Shown: piece by piece, positions 22,191-36,236 of the stretch | Layout of the letters: each line of letters opens with the position of its first letter | How positions within the stretch are numbered: the stretch's first letter is position 1 | Source: Odiellus spinosus | Taxonomy: Eukaryota; Arthropoda; Arachnida; Opiliones; Phalangiidae | DNA: 64,000 bases | Direction of reading: 5' to 3' | Assembly (NCBI GenBank): GCA_963920705.1 | Contig: OY987226.1 | Span: 30,278,694 to 30,342,693, forward strand | The notes under the pieces: generated by a model | The model's database searches: none | What the model was told of the DNA's origin: nothing | The model's input: the letters and a program-made list of their open reading frames with translations, nothing else | Made by a program: the position numbers and the translations under genes

Positions 22191-25100
22191 GTTCTTTGAA
22201 TTTAGAAGGATTAGGGTTAGCGTTACATAATTTGTATTCGGGTTGGAACCTCCCTTCACAACCAACGATATCGGGAACCATGTCACAACCAACCGGTAGT
22301 GTTCCCGTACGGGGAAGTCCTCGACCTAGAATGACAACTCCTATAACAGCTGCGGCTATAACAATAGCACCCATCCCGTCAAATCCTGCGACCACAATAT
22401 CCACAATAACAACGTCAGCAGTAGTGTCTACAACAACAGTGTCTTTGACTGTTGTAGCGTCAACAACAGTTTCTTAAATAACAGCGCCTTCGATAACAAC
22501 ACATTTGATAACAACGCCGTTGACAACAGCTCCGTCAACACCGGCTCCTTCAGCAATAATTTCAACGATAGCGACTTTGATGACAACACCGACCATGACC
22601 ACTCAACAATCAGCCTCAACAACTGTATTAGGACAACCTATGGGACAAATTCCACAAGTGATTCCACCGACCATGCCATACCCTTGGCCTTATCCCACAA
22701 TGATGGGATTAGGATCCCAACTGGGATATGGATTTCCTCAATGGAATTTTCCCTATTATCCGCAAGTACAGCCAGGATATTTTCCTGTTGGGAATCAACC
22801 ATCAACGATGGGTGGTCAAATTCCTAATCCTACCCCTACATCGGTTCCGATGACAACATCAGCCCCTCCAACTACTCCAGCACAAGTCCCGACGGTGACA
22901 ACAACGACCTCTTCTGCCATTCCAACGCCAATTTTGACGACTCCAAGTGGAACTAGCCAAGGAACACCAACACAGGTTCCTCAAGGTTCCACACCAGCTG
23001 GAATGGGAATACCTAACATAAGCGGAGCCTTTGAAACTCCACCAGCTTCAGATCCGCTGACTACAGCATTACTGGCACAAATTCTACGAAACACCAGTTT
23101 AGGCGAAAGTAAAAGTAAAACACCACCGGAACACCTTGCTTTCCACGGTAGAGTGGAAGACAGCGTTTCAGAATTTCTTCAGGGATTCGAAGAATATGCC
23201 AAATATAACAAAATCACAGATGACAGGAAAATGGAGATGATGCCTCTACTGATGAGATCGCATGCAAAATACTGGTTCAGATCACTTCCCGACGGACTGA
23301 CCTGGGATGAATTCAAAGCGAAGATGAGACTTCATTACCCAGTCGAAGAAGCTGAAGCTCAAGCCAGGGCTGAGCTAATGAACAAGAAGCAAGGACCGAA
23401 AGAGTCTGTAGACGAATTTTTTGGTCATTTTGCTCGAGTAAATCAGGACTTAAATCCTCCAATTTCTGAAGTGGAGTTGATTGCCACCCTAAAAAGAAAC
23501 CTTCGGACTGAAATAAAACAATTATTGGTCTTCATGGAAGCTAAATCAGTCTCAGAACTCCATCATCATTCCTTGCGAATCGAACAGACATTAGGACTTT
23601 TTCCAGTAAAGAAGGAGAAAAATGAGAGTGAACCGGCTGAAACATCAGTCAAGACGGTTAAAGAAACTCCGAAAAAATTCCTAGTGAAACTCCAAGGGCT
23701 CCTCGTGTCCTAACAGAAACTTCAAGATGTTTAGTACCGACAACTACGGAAGCGACAATGGCAGGAACATTCGCAACACCGTCTACACCAGTTAGACCTC
23801 AACTGCCCAGAGGAATCAGTCCGATGAGCCCGTATGGAATGGCCTGGTCTCATTACCAAACTTTCCCTAGCGGGAATGAGTCAGAGAACGACCCATATCC
23901 CGCACCAATAAATCCTTTTATGTATTTACCGTGGGCATTTCCGAGCATGATTCCTCAATATACACAACAACCAAACGTAACCTGTTCTCATTTTCAAGAA
24001 AATCCTTTAACAGGATACCCTCGACGATTAAACAGATCAAACTACCAACGAGGACGGGGTTATGATGGAAACCGAAGACCACAAAACACCAGTTATAAAT
24101 AATACCAGAACAAGAGCACTTCCCCCCCCGCGGGAAACCGATATCAAAATCCCCGGGGAAATGTCACAAGAACTTCTCAGCCTTCCAGTAACCCCAGAAA
24201 TGAAATCAAGTGTTTTAACTGTAACGGGAGCGGACATTTGGCCAGAAACTGTCCTTCCCCAAGGATTTTTAGAAACCAAAACCAGGGAAACGCCGGAGCG
24301 GGAGGCAGAGTTACAAGCGCCCAGCCTCCCGCTACTACACAATAAGTTCAAACAGTTCAGATTCATCAGAATTACCTCCTCCCCTTAGATTGGGATTAAT
24401 TAAACGAAGGAGGAGATATTACAGAATCACACATATCATCTCTGTTAATTTTGAACATGGGACAATACTTACCCGATTAGACAATGGAGCGGAAGTCTCG
24501 ATGATTAGTATTGAACAATGGAGGGAAATAAAGAAGAAACGAAGTGAAGAAGAAATATTTGCTCCAAATGAGAAAGTAACGGAATGCATAATAATGGGAG
24601 ATGGACACTATACCTTTACGAAAGGATCCACTAAATAGGATCTCGAGATAGAATTCGAAAATGGTGAATCAAGAAAATTCACTCAAGAGTTTCACATAGT
24701 TCCCTCTCTGATTTGGGATGTTATCCTAGGACAAGATTTTCTCGAAGACTGTAAGGTAATTATGAATTTCAAGGACAAATCTTGTCATATAAACGGAGCC
24801 ACCTTGAAATTTCAAGACCTACAGAAAGATAAGGGCCCTCCCTCACCTCAGATTGTCAAAAATGTTAACGAAGCAATCGATCGAACCAAACTTCCGCTGA
24901 AATACAAGAAGGAATTGCAGGAATTACTCCTCCGTTTCCCCGATTTATTTAGCGATAAATTGGGAAGAACTAATTTAGTAGTTCATGAAGTCCACACTGG
25001 AAACGCCAAACCAGTTACTAAAATGCCGTACCGAGTAAGCGATCGGAAGAAGGAAATTATTGAACAACATATTTCCGAAATGTTAAAGGATGGAATAATT

Positions 25101-26689
25101 CGACCTTCTACGTCTCCATGGGCATCCCCGATTGTTATAGTAGAGAAAGACAACGGATCAGGAACCGGAAAAATCAAAACCAGATTCTGTGTGGATCTAA
25201 GAGGAGTGAACAAAGTAACCGAAAAAGACCCATATCCAATTCCGAGGATCGAAGAAACACTAAACAAGTTGGGCAAACCAAAGTATATTACGGCTCTTGA
25301 TTTGAAAAGTGGATACTGGCAAATAGAAATGTGTCCCGACTGTGCGCCGAAAACTGCTTTCATTTCCCATGCTGGGAAGTATGAATTCAATGTTCTCCCG
25401 TTCGGTCTAACAGGAGCCCCATCAACCTTTCAAGGGTTGATGGACGAAATATTTAGAGACGGAGAACCTTTCTCTATAGTGGTGTACTTAGATGACATTT
25501 TGATTCCCTCCGAGACCTGGGAAGACCATAAAAATGCATTAGAATATGTGATGCATCGTCTATAAAATGCAGGACTAACACTACAATTAAAAAAATGTCG
25601 TTTCGCTCAATCAGAAGCTACAGTACTTGGACACGTAGTGAGCGAAGCGGGTATACACATAGACCCTTCCAAAGTAGAAGCGATAAAAAATTTCGCAACA
25701 ACGAAAAATCTCAAACAAGTTCAACGTTTCCTGGGAATGGCTGGATGGCATCTTAGATTCATTCCAAATTTTTCAACGATAGCTGCCCCGATAAATAGAC
25801 TGAAGAAGAAGGGAAAACCTTTCAAATGGGGTGAAGAACAAGAACAGTCGTTCCGGAAATTAAAAGAAGCCATCAGTTCTGCTCCACCATTAGCCGCCTA
25901 CCGACCTGAACTTCCCTGTATTTTGACCACTGACGCATCAGACTTAGGACTAGGTGCATTTTTAACTCAAATCCAGGATGGAGTGGAAGTCCTGATAGCT
26001 TACGCCAGCAGAAGCTTAAGAAATGTCGAGCCGAAGTATTCCACCTCCGAAAAAGAATGTCTAGCGATATATTGGGCAATAAATCACTTCCGACCATATC
26101 TGGAAAGTAAGCCATTTACCATAGTTACAGACCACAAGGCGCTCACTTGGCTGTTTGGAATGAAAGATCCAAATTCTCGTCTCGTAAGATGGGTCATGTA
26201 TCTCCAAACCTTCGATTTTAAGATCCAACATAAGAAAGGAGTCGAGAACGTAGTGGCCGATGCCTTATCCCGAGCTCCCTTGGGATTGCTAGCCATGACA
26301 AGGTTCCCGAGCTCATCCTCCGAACTGGAATCAGGGGAATTTAGAAATTCATCGGAATCATCCGATGAAGGAACTGATAGATCAGTAATTGCTCATGTTA
26401 TTCCTCCATACTCGCATGCCAATTACCATATCTTTGACCGAGATGAAATTATTACCGCTCAAAGGGAAGATCCGGCTATGGAAGGTTTAAGAGAACACTT
26501 TTTTTTTTCTGCCCGGTAACAAGCTAATATTTGAAAGTCGAAATTCTAAGCTGTTAACGGACTAAGTTACAATTAAAAGTATAAGCGGAACTAGCAAAAG
26601 CGAATTTCAATGTAAAACTGAGAGCGGTCAAAGGAGGTGCGGGAACGTTTAAGGTAAAGTGTACCAGTTAAAAGATAAAGTACGAGTTT

Positions 26690-27463
26690 ATGGGGAAAAC
26701 CACACGATCCAACTCTAAAACTAATGATACGGAAGAAGCGGACATCTCACAAATGGCGACCGCTGATCTTCTTAGAGAGCTAAGGGCTATAAACAATAAA
26801 TTGGGTGAGCTCACAATTAGCGTAAACGACACCAAAGAAGCTGTGAACGCCATGGAAATAAGACAAGTAACTATAGAAACTGCGCTACAAGATCTACAAG
26901 CCGCCATGCGAGATATAGGAGACATCGACGAAAGGTTAATTAACGTGGAAACTGATCTAAAAAAGGTAGATGGCCAGGCCAGAGATCGGTCAGAAGCGAA
27001 TCGAATGCGTATAGAGAATCTAGAGATTGGGTGGAAAAGAAACAATCTAATAATAAGAGGACTAGCAGATAAAGAAACGGAGACAAGAAATGAGCTTAGT
27101 AAAAAAGTTGAGGATCTATGCAAGGAGAAATTAAATCTAAAAATAAAAATAGCACCGAGTCAGATATACCGCATGGGTCCTTTTAAAAAGGAGACTTCAA
27201 GAAATATAACCTATAAAGCAGAGAGCTATGACGGCAAAATGGCAATCCTCACCCAGAATACCATGCTTAAAGGAACACGTATTTTTCTAGACCATGACTA
27301 CACAACAACTCAACAGCTAGCCCGTTACAAACTAAGACAGTTTGCGAAAACCAAGTTGCCGAGTAAATACAAATGGGTGAATATTAACACAATATCAATT
27401 GGATCAGACGTCTTTAGATTTGATTACGTAACTGAGAAGATAGTACAAAGGGAGGAAAAATAG
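26690..27463 (+). CDS. LINE ORF1 protein (coiled coil plus RRM-like domain)
   Basis: 257 residues, open from ATG to stop. Residues about 20-110 form a coiled-coil-type stretch (LLRELRAINNKLGELTISV and repeated IDERLINVETDLKK-like heptads). Residues about 115-200 fit the L1 ORF1p-like RRM (NNLIIRGLADKE, then IAPSQIYRMG), followed by a basic C-terminal region (FAKTKLPSKYKWV). ORF1 proteins of this kind bind the element RNA as trimers. It starts 189 bases after the LINE 5' end and 40 bases before ORF2. No break is seen in this frame. Confidence 0.8.
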   Translation: MGKTTRSNSKTNDTEEADISQMATADLLRELRAINNKLGELTISVNDTKEAVNAMEIRQVTIETALQDLQAAMRDIGDIDERLINVETDLKKVDGQARDRSEANRMRIENLEIGWKRNNLIIRGLADKETETRNELSKKVEDLCKEKLNLKIKIAPSQIYRMGPFKKETSRNITYKAESYDGKMAILTQNTMLKGTRIFLDHDYTTTQQLARYKLRQFAKTKLPSKYKWVNINTISIGSDVFRFDYVTEKIVQREEK

Positions 27464-27503
27464 AGACTGCGATCTTTAATAGGTTTATTTTTTCTTTATA
27501 TCT

Positions 27504-30226
27504 ATGTTAAACTTAATATTTAATAATGTTCGAAGCGCTAATGCTAACCTTGGAAATTTAATATGTTCATGTCAAACCTTAATACCTTTTGAAATTCAAA
27601 TATACGCAATTACAGAAACCTGGTTTTATAATAGCTACGGAGATAAATACCCAAATTTAAAATTCGTTGGTGAGGGAAGGAGTAATAAGAGTGGGGGAGG
27701 CATAGGGTTCTACTTAAATGAGAAGTTGGACTTTGAAATTGTAAGTGAGGCTTGTGTCATGGAAAATTACTGTGAAATGTTTACAATCAAAATTGAGGGA
27801 ATATATTTGGCAGTGGTATATAGAACGGGTCAGATAACGGAGGAGTTTTTTAAGACACTTGAGGAAAAAATAGGAAAAATGGGCCCGATACATAGTAAAA
27901 AAATTATTGTTGGAGACTTTAATATAGACATGCTAGAAAACACAAGTAAAGTTAAAGAATTAACCGATCTGACTCTCAGCTACGGCTTACAATTGATAGT
28001 AAAGGAACCAACCAGAGTTACAAAAGATACAGCCACTCTAATAGACCACTGCTATTCTAATTTCTTGACTGCAACAAGGGTTCGCCATGATTTAAAAGTC
28101 ACAGATCATAGCCCAATACAGCTGCAATTCGAAGGGACGCTACAATTGAACAACAAAATACAAATAAGAAATTATTCGAAACATAATATAAGCCAGTTTT
28201 TAAATGCATTGTCACAACAGAAATGGGAGAAACTGGCGAATAAAGATGAAATCAACACGGCTTTCAAATATTTCCACGAGAACCTGATAGATATGTACAA
28301 TCAGTATTTCCCATTTTACGAAGCGACGAAAGGGGATTCACATAAATGGATAACCCCAGAAATTATAAAGTCTATCAAACAACGAAATAAGCTCAAAAAT
28401 ATATCAAGACGATATCCAAGCGACGATAATGTAAAAAAACATAAAATAGCGCGGAATCAATGCAACAATCTAATTAGAAATGCCAGGACAAAATACTATA
28501 AAGAGGCACTAGAAATAGGGCACTTTGATATAAAAAAATCATGGAAGATAATTAATGAACTCCTAAACAAGAAAAAATCGAACGGCAACCCCAAAACAGA
28601 TACTAGTCCGAACACTTTTAACGATTTTTTTAATGCACCACCAATAAATATACCTAATGAAGAAATTTATAAAAATCTGGATAATGTTAAAAAAGCACCG
28701 AATTCAATGGTACTGTTTGATATGGAGGAGAAGGAAGTTTTTGACATTATTAAAAATCTTAAAACCGACTCATCGCCTGGTTGGGATGGTGTCTCCCCTA
28801 AAATAATTAAAATAGCGGCAACATATTTAATAAGGCCCCTGACAAGGCTAATTAACTTATCGTTTAAAACGGGAAAATATCCTGAGTTGTTAAAAAAGGT
28901 ATTATAGTACCAATTTACAAAAAACTTGATATAAATTTACCTGATAATTATAGACCAATCACCCTTCTCTCAGTTCTCTCCAAAATCTTCGATAAATGCT
29001 TTTATATAAGGCTATTAGAATTTGCAGCAAAATTTCAATTAATATCAAACAAACAGTTCGGCTTTAGAGCAAATTCAAGTGTGGAACTCGCCCAAATTCA
29101 AGTTTATAAAAAAATTGTAGACTTCCTCGATAACAATAATTATGCGCTGGGTGTTTTCTTAGATCTGAGGAAAGCATTTGATACAGTCAACTATACGCGA
29201 TTGCTAGCTAAACTCTATATAAAGGGAATACGAGGACCTCCCTATGAGTGGCTCAAATCATACCTAACCAATAGACACAACCAAACTAGAATAAATGGAC
29301 AAATATCCGAATAAAGACAAGTCTACGTGGGCGTTCCTCAAGGGTCCATTTTATCCCCCCTACTTTTTAATATATATCTTAATGATATTACAGATCTAGA
29401 TAATAAGGATGCTTTGACATTATACGCGGATGATACCCTAAACCTCCAAGGGGGTCCAAATATAGAAAACCTGATAAACGAAACTAATCAGAGTCTGAAT
29501 AAGATAGATAAATGGCTGCGAGATAATTATCTTAAGATAAATAAGGAAAAAACGGTATACATGATTTTTACTAATATTAACAAAAATAGGCAGCATGAAA
29601 AACAAGTACTAATGGGCGACACACCCCTAGAGGAGGTCATAAAATATAAATACCTGGGGTTGTGGTATGACCCAAACCTTAAATGGACGAATCATATTGA
29701 GGGGAGTGCGCGAAAAATAGCATATGGAATATATCTAATAGGTCGAAATAGGCATATATTTAAGAAAAAGACACTTATACAGCTCTACTACTCACTTGTC
29801 CACTCCCATCTATCTTTCTGTACAACAATATGGGGTAACACTAGCAAGTATAATCTGAATAGAATGCACAAGCTACAGGAAAGAGTCCTACGCTTTATAG
29901 AAAATCAATCGTATAGAGCCCACTCGCACCCACTTTTTATAAATAATAATATCCTTACGATATACCAAATGTTTGATTATTTAAACTTAGTTTTAGTGTA
30001 TAAATGCCTTAATTCTAATATGTATAATCCTTTTAATCAGAGTCAACTTTCTAGATATTTCACACGCAAACCGTATATCTTAGAAGTGCCTTATGCACGT
30101 ACTGAATTGAAACTTAAATCAGCGTTCTGCAATGCTCCCAAACTAATGAACACACTAAACCCTCCCGCAAATATCAATATCGCAAAGTTTAAAATATTAG
30201 CTAGACACATTGTATTAGAAAAATAG
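27504..30226 (+). pseudogene. LINE ORF2: endonuclease and reverse transcriptase, broken
   Basis: Endonuclease at about 27510-28120 (ITETWF, GGGIGFYL, IVGDFNIDML, LIDHCYSN, TDHSPI). Reverse transcriptase at about 28750-29480 (SPGWDGVSPKIIK, NYRPITLLSVLSKIFDK, NKQFGFRANSS, GVFLDLRKAFDTV, GVPQGSILSPLLFNIYLND, YADDTLN). A conserved C-terminal region follows (YKYLGLWYDPNLKW, then HKLQERVLRFI). The frame shifts at the A run near 28893-28899 and has an in-frame TAA at 29312-29314, just before the GVPQGS motif, so a full ORF2 protein cannot be made. Otherwise the domains are well kept, suggesting a fairly young copy. Confidence 0.9.
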
Positions 30227-30291
30227 CATATAAATAAAAGCTGCAAAAAATCTAAATTTAAAAAAAATAAAAATTAAAGAAATCAATTGTA

Positions 30292-30321
30292 AGGCTAAAA
30301 GTCGATTTACCGACTTAGCCT
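30292..30321 (+). other. LINE 3' stem-loop before the TTA tail
   Basis: AGGCTAAAAGTCG (30292-30304) pairs with CGACTTAGCCT (30311-30321), with a small internal bulge and a 6-base loop. It lies 40 bases before the (TTA)n tail, where LINE RT recognition hairpins are often found. Function is inferred. Confidence 0.6.
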
Positions 30322-30359
30322 AGCCGCGAAAATGTAAATTAAGAAGATTCAAGAAATAA

Positions 30360-30360
<1 letters not shown>

Positions 30361-30410
<50 letters not shown>
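30361..30410 (+). repeat. (TTA)n microsatellite tail of the LINE
   Basis: Fifty bases of perfect TTA repeats end at 30410, directly before the resumed element B sequence. It marks the LINE 3' end. Confidence 0.95.
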
Positions 30411-30412
<2 letters not shown>

Positions 30413-31509
30413 TTTGATCAAGAAAATCCCCCTCCACATCCCAAATTCGAGTTGAAAAATCAATATATAGAAAAGCCACCGGAGCAAGACCATCCAGAAT
30501 CTTCTTACCAACAATATTACGTCGAGAAGCCCTTCGAGTGCTACATGATCATCCCTTAACAGCCCACCGAGGAAGGGATAAGACAATAGAGAGAGTTGGA
30601 CATAGATTCTAGTGGCCAGCGTTGTTAAGAGACATTCGAACATATATCCGTGAATGTGTTCTCTGTCAACAGTATAAAATCAGTAATCGACGAAGACCCG
30701 GATTGATGATTTCGACAGAAGCAACCTCACCTTGGGACAAAATCGTAACGGACATTATGGGTCCCTTCCCTAGAAGTCGACGAGGTTATAAATATCTTCT
30801 AGTTTTTACGGATTATATGACAAAATACGTCGAACTTGTTCCACTCAGAAATATTTCTGCAGAAGCTTGCGCCAAGGCTTTAAAAAAACGTCGTCTGCAG
30901 ATGGGGAGCACCGAAACAAATTTTGAGCGATAGAGGGACTTAATTCGTATCTACACTATGGAAAGATACTTGTAAACTCTTCAGAATAAGTCCCATTCAC
31001 ACAACTCCGTATCATCCTTAGTCAGACCTAACAGAAAGAGTCAACAGAGTTCTAGGAGAAACAATTTCCATCTATGTTGGAAATAATCACCGAACATGGG
31101 ATGAAACTTTAAATGCTCTAGCTTTTGCGATAAATTCCGCACCGCATGACACGACGAGGAGATCTCCATTCTATTTGAACATGGGTCGCGAACCGCGATT
31201 ACCCTGGGATCTAGAAATAGGAATGCCAGTTGAAGAATTCGAAGATAGTACTGCTACCATTAAATAATTAAAAAGGCAATGGGCTCTAGCCAAAGAATTC
31301 TCCAGACTAGCTCAAGAAAAGCAGAAGAAATACTACGACCTAATACGAGAAAACTTAGAATTCGAAGTCAGAACATTAGTATGGAGATTAAAACACCGTC
31401 TATCAAGAGCCGAAGAAGGACAGATGGCAAAGTTAAGTCCTAAATGGTCTGGTCCGTACAAAGTCATCGAAAAAAGAAGTCCTTTAGTTTATATTTTAGA
31501 AGATGTTAT

Positions 31510-31739
31510 TGTAGTATTCAAAATCTGTAACTTATTCTAAATACGAGAACACCATCGCCATCTATCTTTCAAAGTGTGAACGATAATATATAAGTAACAG
31601 GTGGAACGGTAGAGAAGCAAGGCAGAGATAGACGAGCCTTGATAGGAGTAGGATGTAAACTAATACCAGTATTAAAGATGTTTATTGTTAATTATCAAAC
31701 CTAGTAGTTATTCAATTACCACAGAACAGAAACATTACA
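31510..31739 (+). repeat. Element C 5' LTR (230 bp)
   Basis: Starts TGTAGTATTCAAAATC and ends GAAACATTACA. It is near-identical to 36237-36466. The preceding GTTAT is the target duplication. Confidence 0.95.
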
Positions 31740-34700
31740 ATGGCGACGGAGATGTTTTCCTTGATTTTTGGAAAGGTTAGTCACTCAATCCATCTATTAC
31801 AATCGTAATATTATCTACTATCAGTATCACCTACGAGGCTACGACGTACCTCCGTTCAACACAGAGGCCGAGGCTTAGCTTTGTTTACATCCTTTTCTGC
31901 CAAAATCGAATCGTCAATCGCCTCACCCAACAATGACTTTATCTCTCCCAACCATCACTCCTTTTGATGTTCACACCGACGCAGCTAATTTGAATGCAGC
32001 GTGGATCAAATGGACAAATAAATTTGAAAATTATTTAGTGGCTTCAGCAGTAACTGAAAAGGTACGACAAAAGGCTTTATTACTACATTGTGTAGGAGAT
32101 GCCGTTCAAGATATATTCTATGCTCTACCGGGTAACGCTACCACAACTGATTATAAGGAGGCTAAAGATCTATTGAGTACCCATTTTGCGCCAAAACAAA
32201 ACGCAGATTTTGAGGTCTTCAAATTCCGAGAAGCGAAGCAAAGGGATGATGAATCAATCGATGATTATCATGTCCGACTACGAACTTTATCCAGTTTCTG
32301 CGCTTTCGCTGACCTAGACTTAGAGTTGAAACGTCATATAGTACAAACGTGTCGATCCAAGAAGCTCCGAAGGGTCGCTTTCGAAAATCAGGCTCTCACG
32401 CTTACCGACCTATTAGCCAAGGCACGTTTAATGGATATATCTGAATCGCAGGCTACTACAATGGAAAAATCGAATCAGAGCGCAACTTCACACCAGGCAG
32501 TGAATATTCTAAGAAATAAACCGAACATTTCTTATAAACCACTTAATCAGCATCAAGGCAAGACTTCCTCTAATTCTCAGAAATATACGAACTACACTCC
32601 ACGCAAGACTTGTGGTTTATGCGGAGGAATCTATCCACACTCTTCAAACTGCCCCGCATCTGGCAAAACCTGTCGAAACTGTGGAAAACCGAACCATTTC
32701 GCAAATGTTTGCAGATCATCTTCCGCTACATCATCTAGACACCAAACCAACTCAACTTTGAAACCTCGTTCAGCTTCACATAACCAGAAATCAGTCTCAA
32801 ATAATAAATCGGATCAATCGCTTACAAAACCAAGAATCCACACCATGCGAGCAAATAATAGCGGCACAACCGAGACAGTCGACGAAGAATCCGAGTTTTT
32901 ATTTACACTCTTCAATTGCTTTAATAAACAATCTTCTTCACTACCACTAATAGATTTATACCTGGATGACAATAAAGTCACGCTCATAATGGATACGGGA
33001 GCTAGCGTAAATCTCATCAATAATCGCATCTACAGAAGTTTCGAAAATAAACCACATCTAGAACCGTCCACGCTAGAAGTATTCCCATATGGATCATCAG
33101 AACCTCTCCATCTACTCGGACAGTTCCAATCCAACATCAGAGCAGGAAATAGAAATATCTCGGGAACATTTTACGTAACCGTAGATAAAGGGCAAGCGAC
33201 ACCATCAATAATTGGATTTTCGACTCTTCGAGATTTACATATTATCAATCCAGATTATTTAAAAAACACGGTAAATTTGGTGATGGTTCAAGACATTAGT
33301 GAAGCCTATCCAAAATTATTTTCTGGAATCGGAAAAATCAAAGACATAAAGGTCAAACTTGCTATTGATGATAACGTTATACCAGTAACCCAAGCTCATA
33401 GACGTATTCCTTTTCACCTGCGAGAGGCATTGGAGGAGGAACTAGAGCAACTCCTTCAAGACGACATCATCGAACCAGTCTCTGGTCCTTCAACCTGGAT
33501 TTCCCCAGTAGTTCTGGTCCAAAAAGGGATAGTCTCCCCCGAAAATAAAATCAAAATTCGATTATGTGTTGATATGCGCATTCCTAATACCGCCATAATT
33601 CGAGTACGTCACGTCATGCCGACCATAGAAGATATACTACAGAAACTTAATGGAGCTACAGTTTTTTCAAAGCTCGATTTAAATAAAGGATACCACCAGC
33701 TTGAGCTAGATGAATCGTCAAGATCAATCACCACCTTCAGTACCCACAAAGGACTATATCGATATAAACGATTGAGTTTTGGAATCAGCTCCGCGGCTGA
33801 AATCTTCCACCACACAATCTATTGCCTCATCCAAGACATTCAGAATTCGCTTAATATATCGGATGATATTCTGGTTTTTGGTACTGATACGCGAGATCAC
33901 GACAAGGCTCTTCATAAAGTTCTTCAGAGGCTAGAAAATAAAAACATCACCCTTAACAGAGACAAATATGAGTTTCGCAAATCAGAACTCGACTTTTACG
34001 GCCATGTTTTTGGAAAATCAGGTCTATCTATAAACCAGTCCAAAATAAAGGCATTGAACAGTATCGCAGTACCACAATCACCAGATGAGATCAGAAGTCT
34101 GTTAGGTCTAGCTACTTATTGCTCTCGTTTTATTCCAAACTTTTCGGATTTAACCCTACCATTACGCTCTCTCACTCGTAAAGATGTTCAGTGGAATTGG
34201 ACTAATGAGCAAACCAACGCTTTACATAAGCTGAAAATTCATCTTACTAGTAACTCTATTCTGTCCTATTTCGACCCTTTAAAAGCGACAACAATATACG
34301 TGGATGCCAGTCCAACCGGCCTAGGTGCTATTCTCACTCAAAGCGACAACGAGCAGTTGTGGATCATATCTTTCGCTAGCAAGGCTTTAACCGATGTCGA
34401 AACTCGCTATTCGCAAACCGAGCGCGAAGCTCTAGGAGTAGTATGGAGTTGTGAACACTATCACCTATATATTTATGGTTCACGTTTCACTGTAATCACA
34501 GACCACCTACCTTTGCTAACTTTACTTGGAAATCCGAAAGCCAAGACCTCTGCTCGTATCGAACGATGGAACCTACGGTTAGCACCTTACGACATGAAAT
34601 TAGTTTATAAACCGGGTAAACTAAATCCAGCTGACTATCTGTCCAGACATCCGTCAAGACCGACAGGAAAAACGCAAAGCTGTATCTCACCTGCGACTGA

Positions 34701-36236
34701 AAATCATTTAAACATGATCGCTCATCAAGCCGTACCAAAGGCCATCACTTATGAAGAAATTGTCAATGCATCCAAAACCGATACCCTTGTCCAAGACGTA
34801 ATCAGATGTTTTCAATCAGACCGCTGGCATACTACTGTGTCCGATATCAATCACGCTATCATCAAACGGTTTGAAAATGTAAAAACTCAACTAACCATAG
34901 TGGATGGAATGATTTTAAAGGATCATCGCCTTTACGTTCCACAAACTCTTCAAGATAGAGTGATAGCAATCGCTCATGAAGGTCATTTAGGTTTAGCGAA
35001 AACTAAACAACTCTTACGTACGAAAGTGTGGTTTCCATCTATGGATGCCAAAGTGGACCAAGTTATTCGCTCTTGTATACCGTGCCTCGCTGTAACCCAA
35101 CGTTCCGTAACTCCACCGTTGATTATGACACCCTTACCCGACCAACCTTGGACTCATTTAGCTATCGACCATCTAGGTCCTTTCCGAAATGGACAATATC
35201 TACTTGTCATCATCGACGAACATTCTCGTTTTCCGATTGCGGAAATAGTTTCATCAACTTCAGCTGATGCCAACACACCTGTATTGGACAGAGTGTTTTC
35301 CATTTTTGGACTACCGAAGGTTATAAAGTCGGACAATGGACCACCATTCAATTCACCAAAATTCACAGAATATCTCTCTACCTTTGGAATTCATCATCGA
35401 AAGATCACTCCTCATTGGCCACAGGCAAATGGCACAGCTGAACGTTTTATGGCATCACTTAACAAGGCAATTCGGGCTGCGGAAGTTTCAGGAAGTGATT
35501 GGAAGGCAGAAATCCAACGGTTTTTGACTAATTACCGCAACACCCCACACTGCACAACCGGAGTACCACCGTCTCACCTTTTGTTCGGGAGGTCCGTTAC
35601 GACTAAAATTCCATCTGTCGATAAAATACCTTCAAAATTACAATCAACTTCTCGTGCACTACATTCTCACGATGCTCTTGCCAAACAAAAGATGAAAGAA
35701 TATCAAGATACGAGACGCCAAACCAAATCAAGTCAATTTCGCATTGGTGATCAAGTGCTCGTAAAAGCCACCAATCGCATAAATAAATTGTCACCTTTCT
35801 TCAATCCGGAGCCGTATACCATTACAGCAATAAAGGGCTCAATGATAACAGCAGAAAGAAATGGACATAACATTACTCGAAATTCTTCTTTCTACAAAAC
35901 CATCCCACCGTCTACCGTAGTCGCGTTGGAAGACCCACCACCAGTACCTGATGACGCACCAATCGAACCAGCAATACGACCTAGTCCATCACGGTCTCCA
36001 ACTCCTTAACGAATGCCAGAACCCAACCCACGGTACTCCTTGCGACAAAATCGTTTCAGACCAAGAAGACTCATCGAAGAAATAAATTGATTGAACTATA
36101 AGATTTATAAAGTTTATTATTTCAATGTTTCAATATCAATTCTATTATCATACTAAACTCAAAAGACAATACACTAAAAGGATATTAAACAAACGGGTAT
36201 TAATTTATTTTACACCTTTCTAAAAGAAAAGAGAGA

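Larger units (their letters stand above)
26501..30410 (+). mobile_element. Non-LTR retrotransposon (LINE, Jockey/CR1 group), near full length
   Basis: Inserted in element B between its RNase H and integrase regions. The sequence ACTTT occurs on both sides (near 26498 and at 30411), consistent with a short target duplication. It has a 5' leader, ORF1 (26690-27463), ORF2 (27504-30226), a 3' stem-loop (30292-30321) and a (TTA)n tail (30361-30410). Clade assignment is from the RT motifs and the C-terminal region and is tentative. The copy is inactive, because ORF2 carries a frameshift and an in-frame stop. Confidence 0.9.

Noticed and set aside
22069-22292. Open frames with FQIMFFKSCFSNHV repeats, also at 55813-56119
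   Set aside because: Translation of the 14 bp tandem unit of repeat R2 on either strand.
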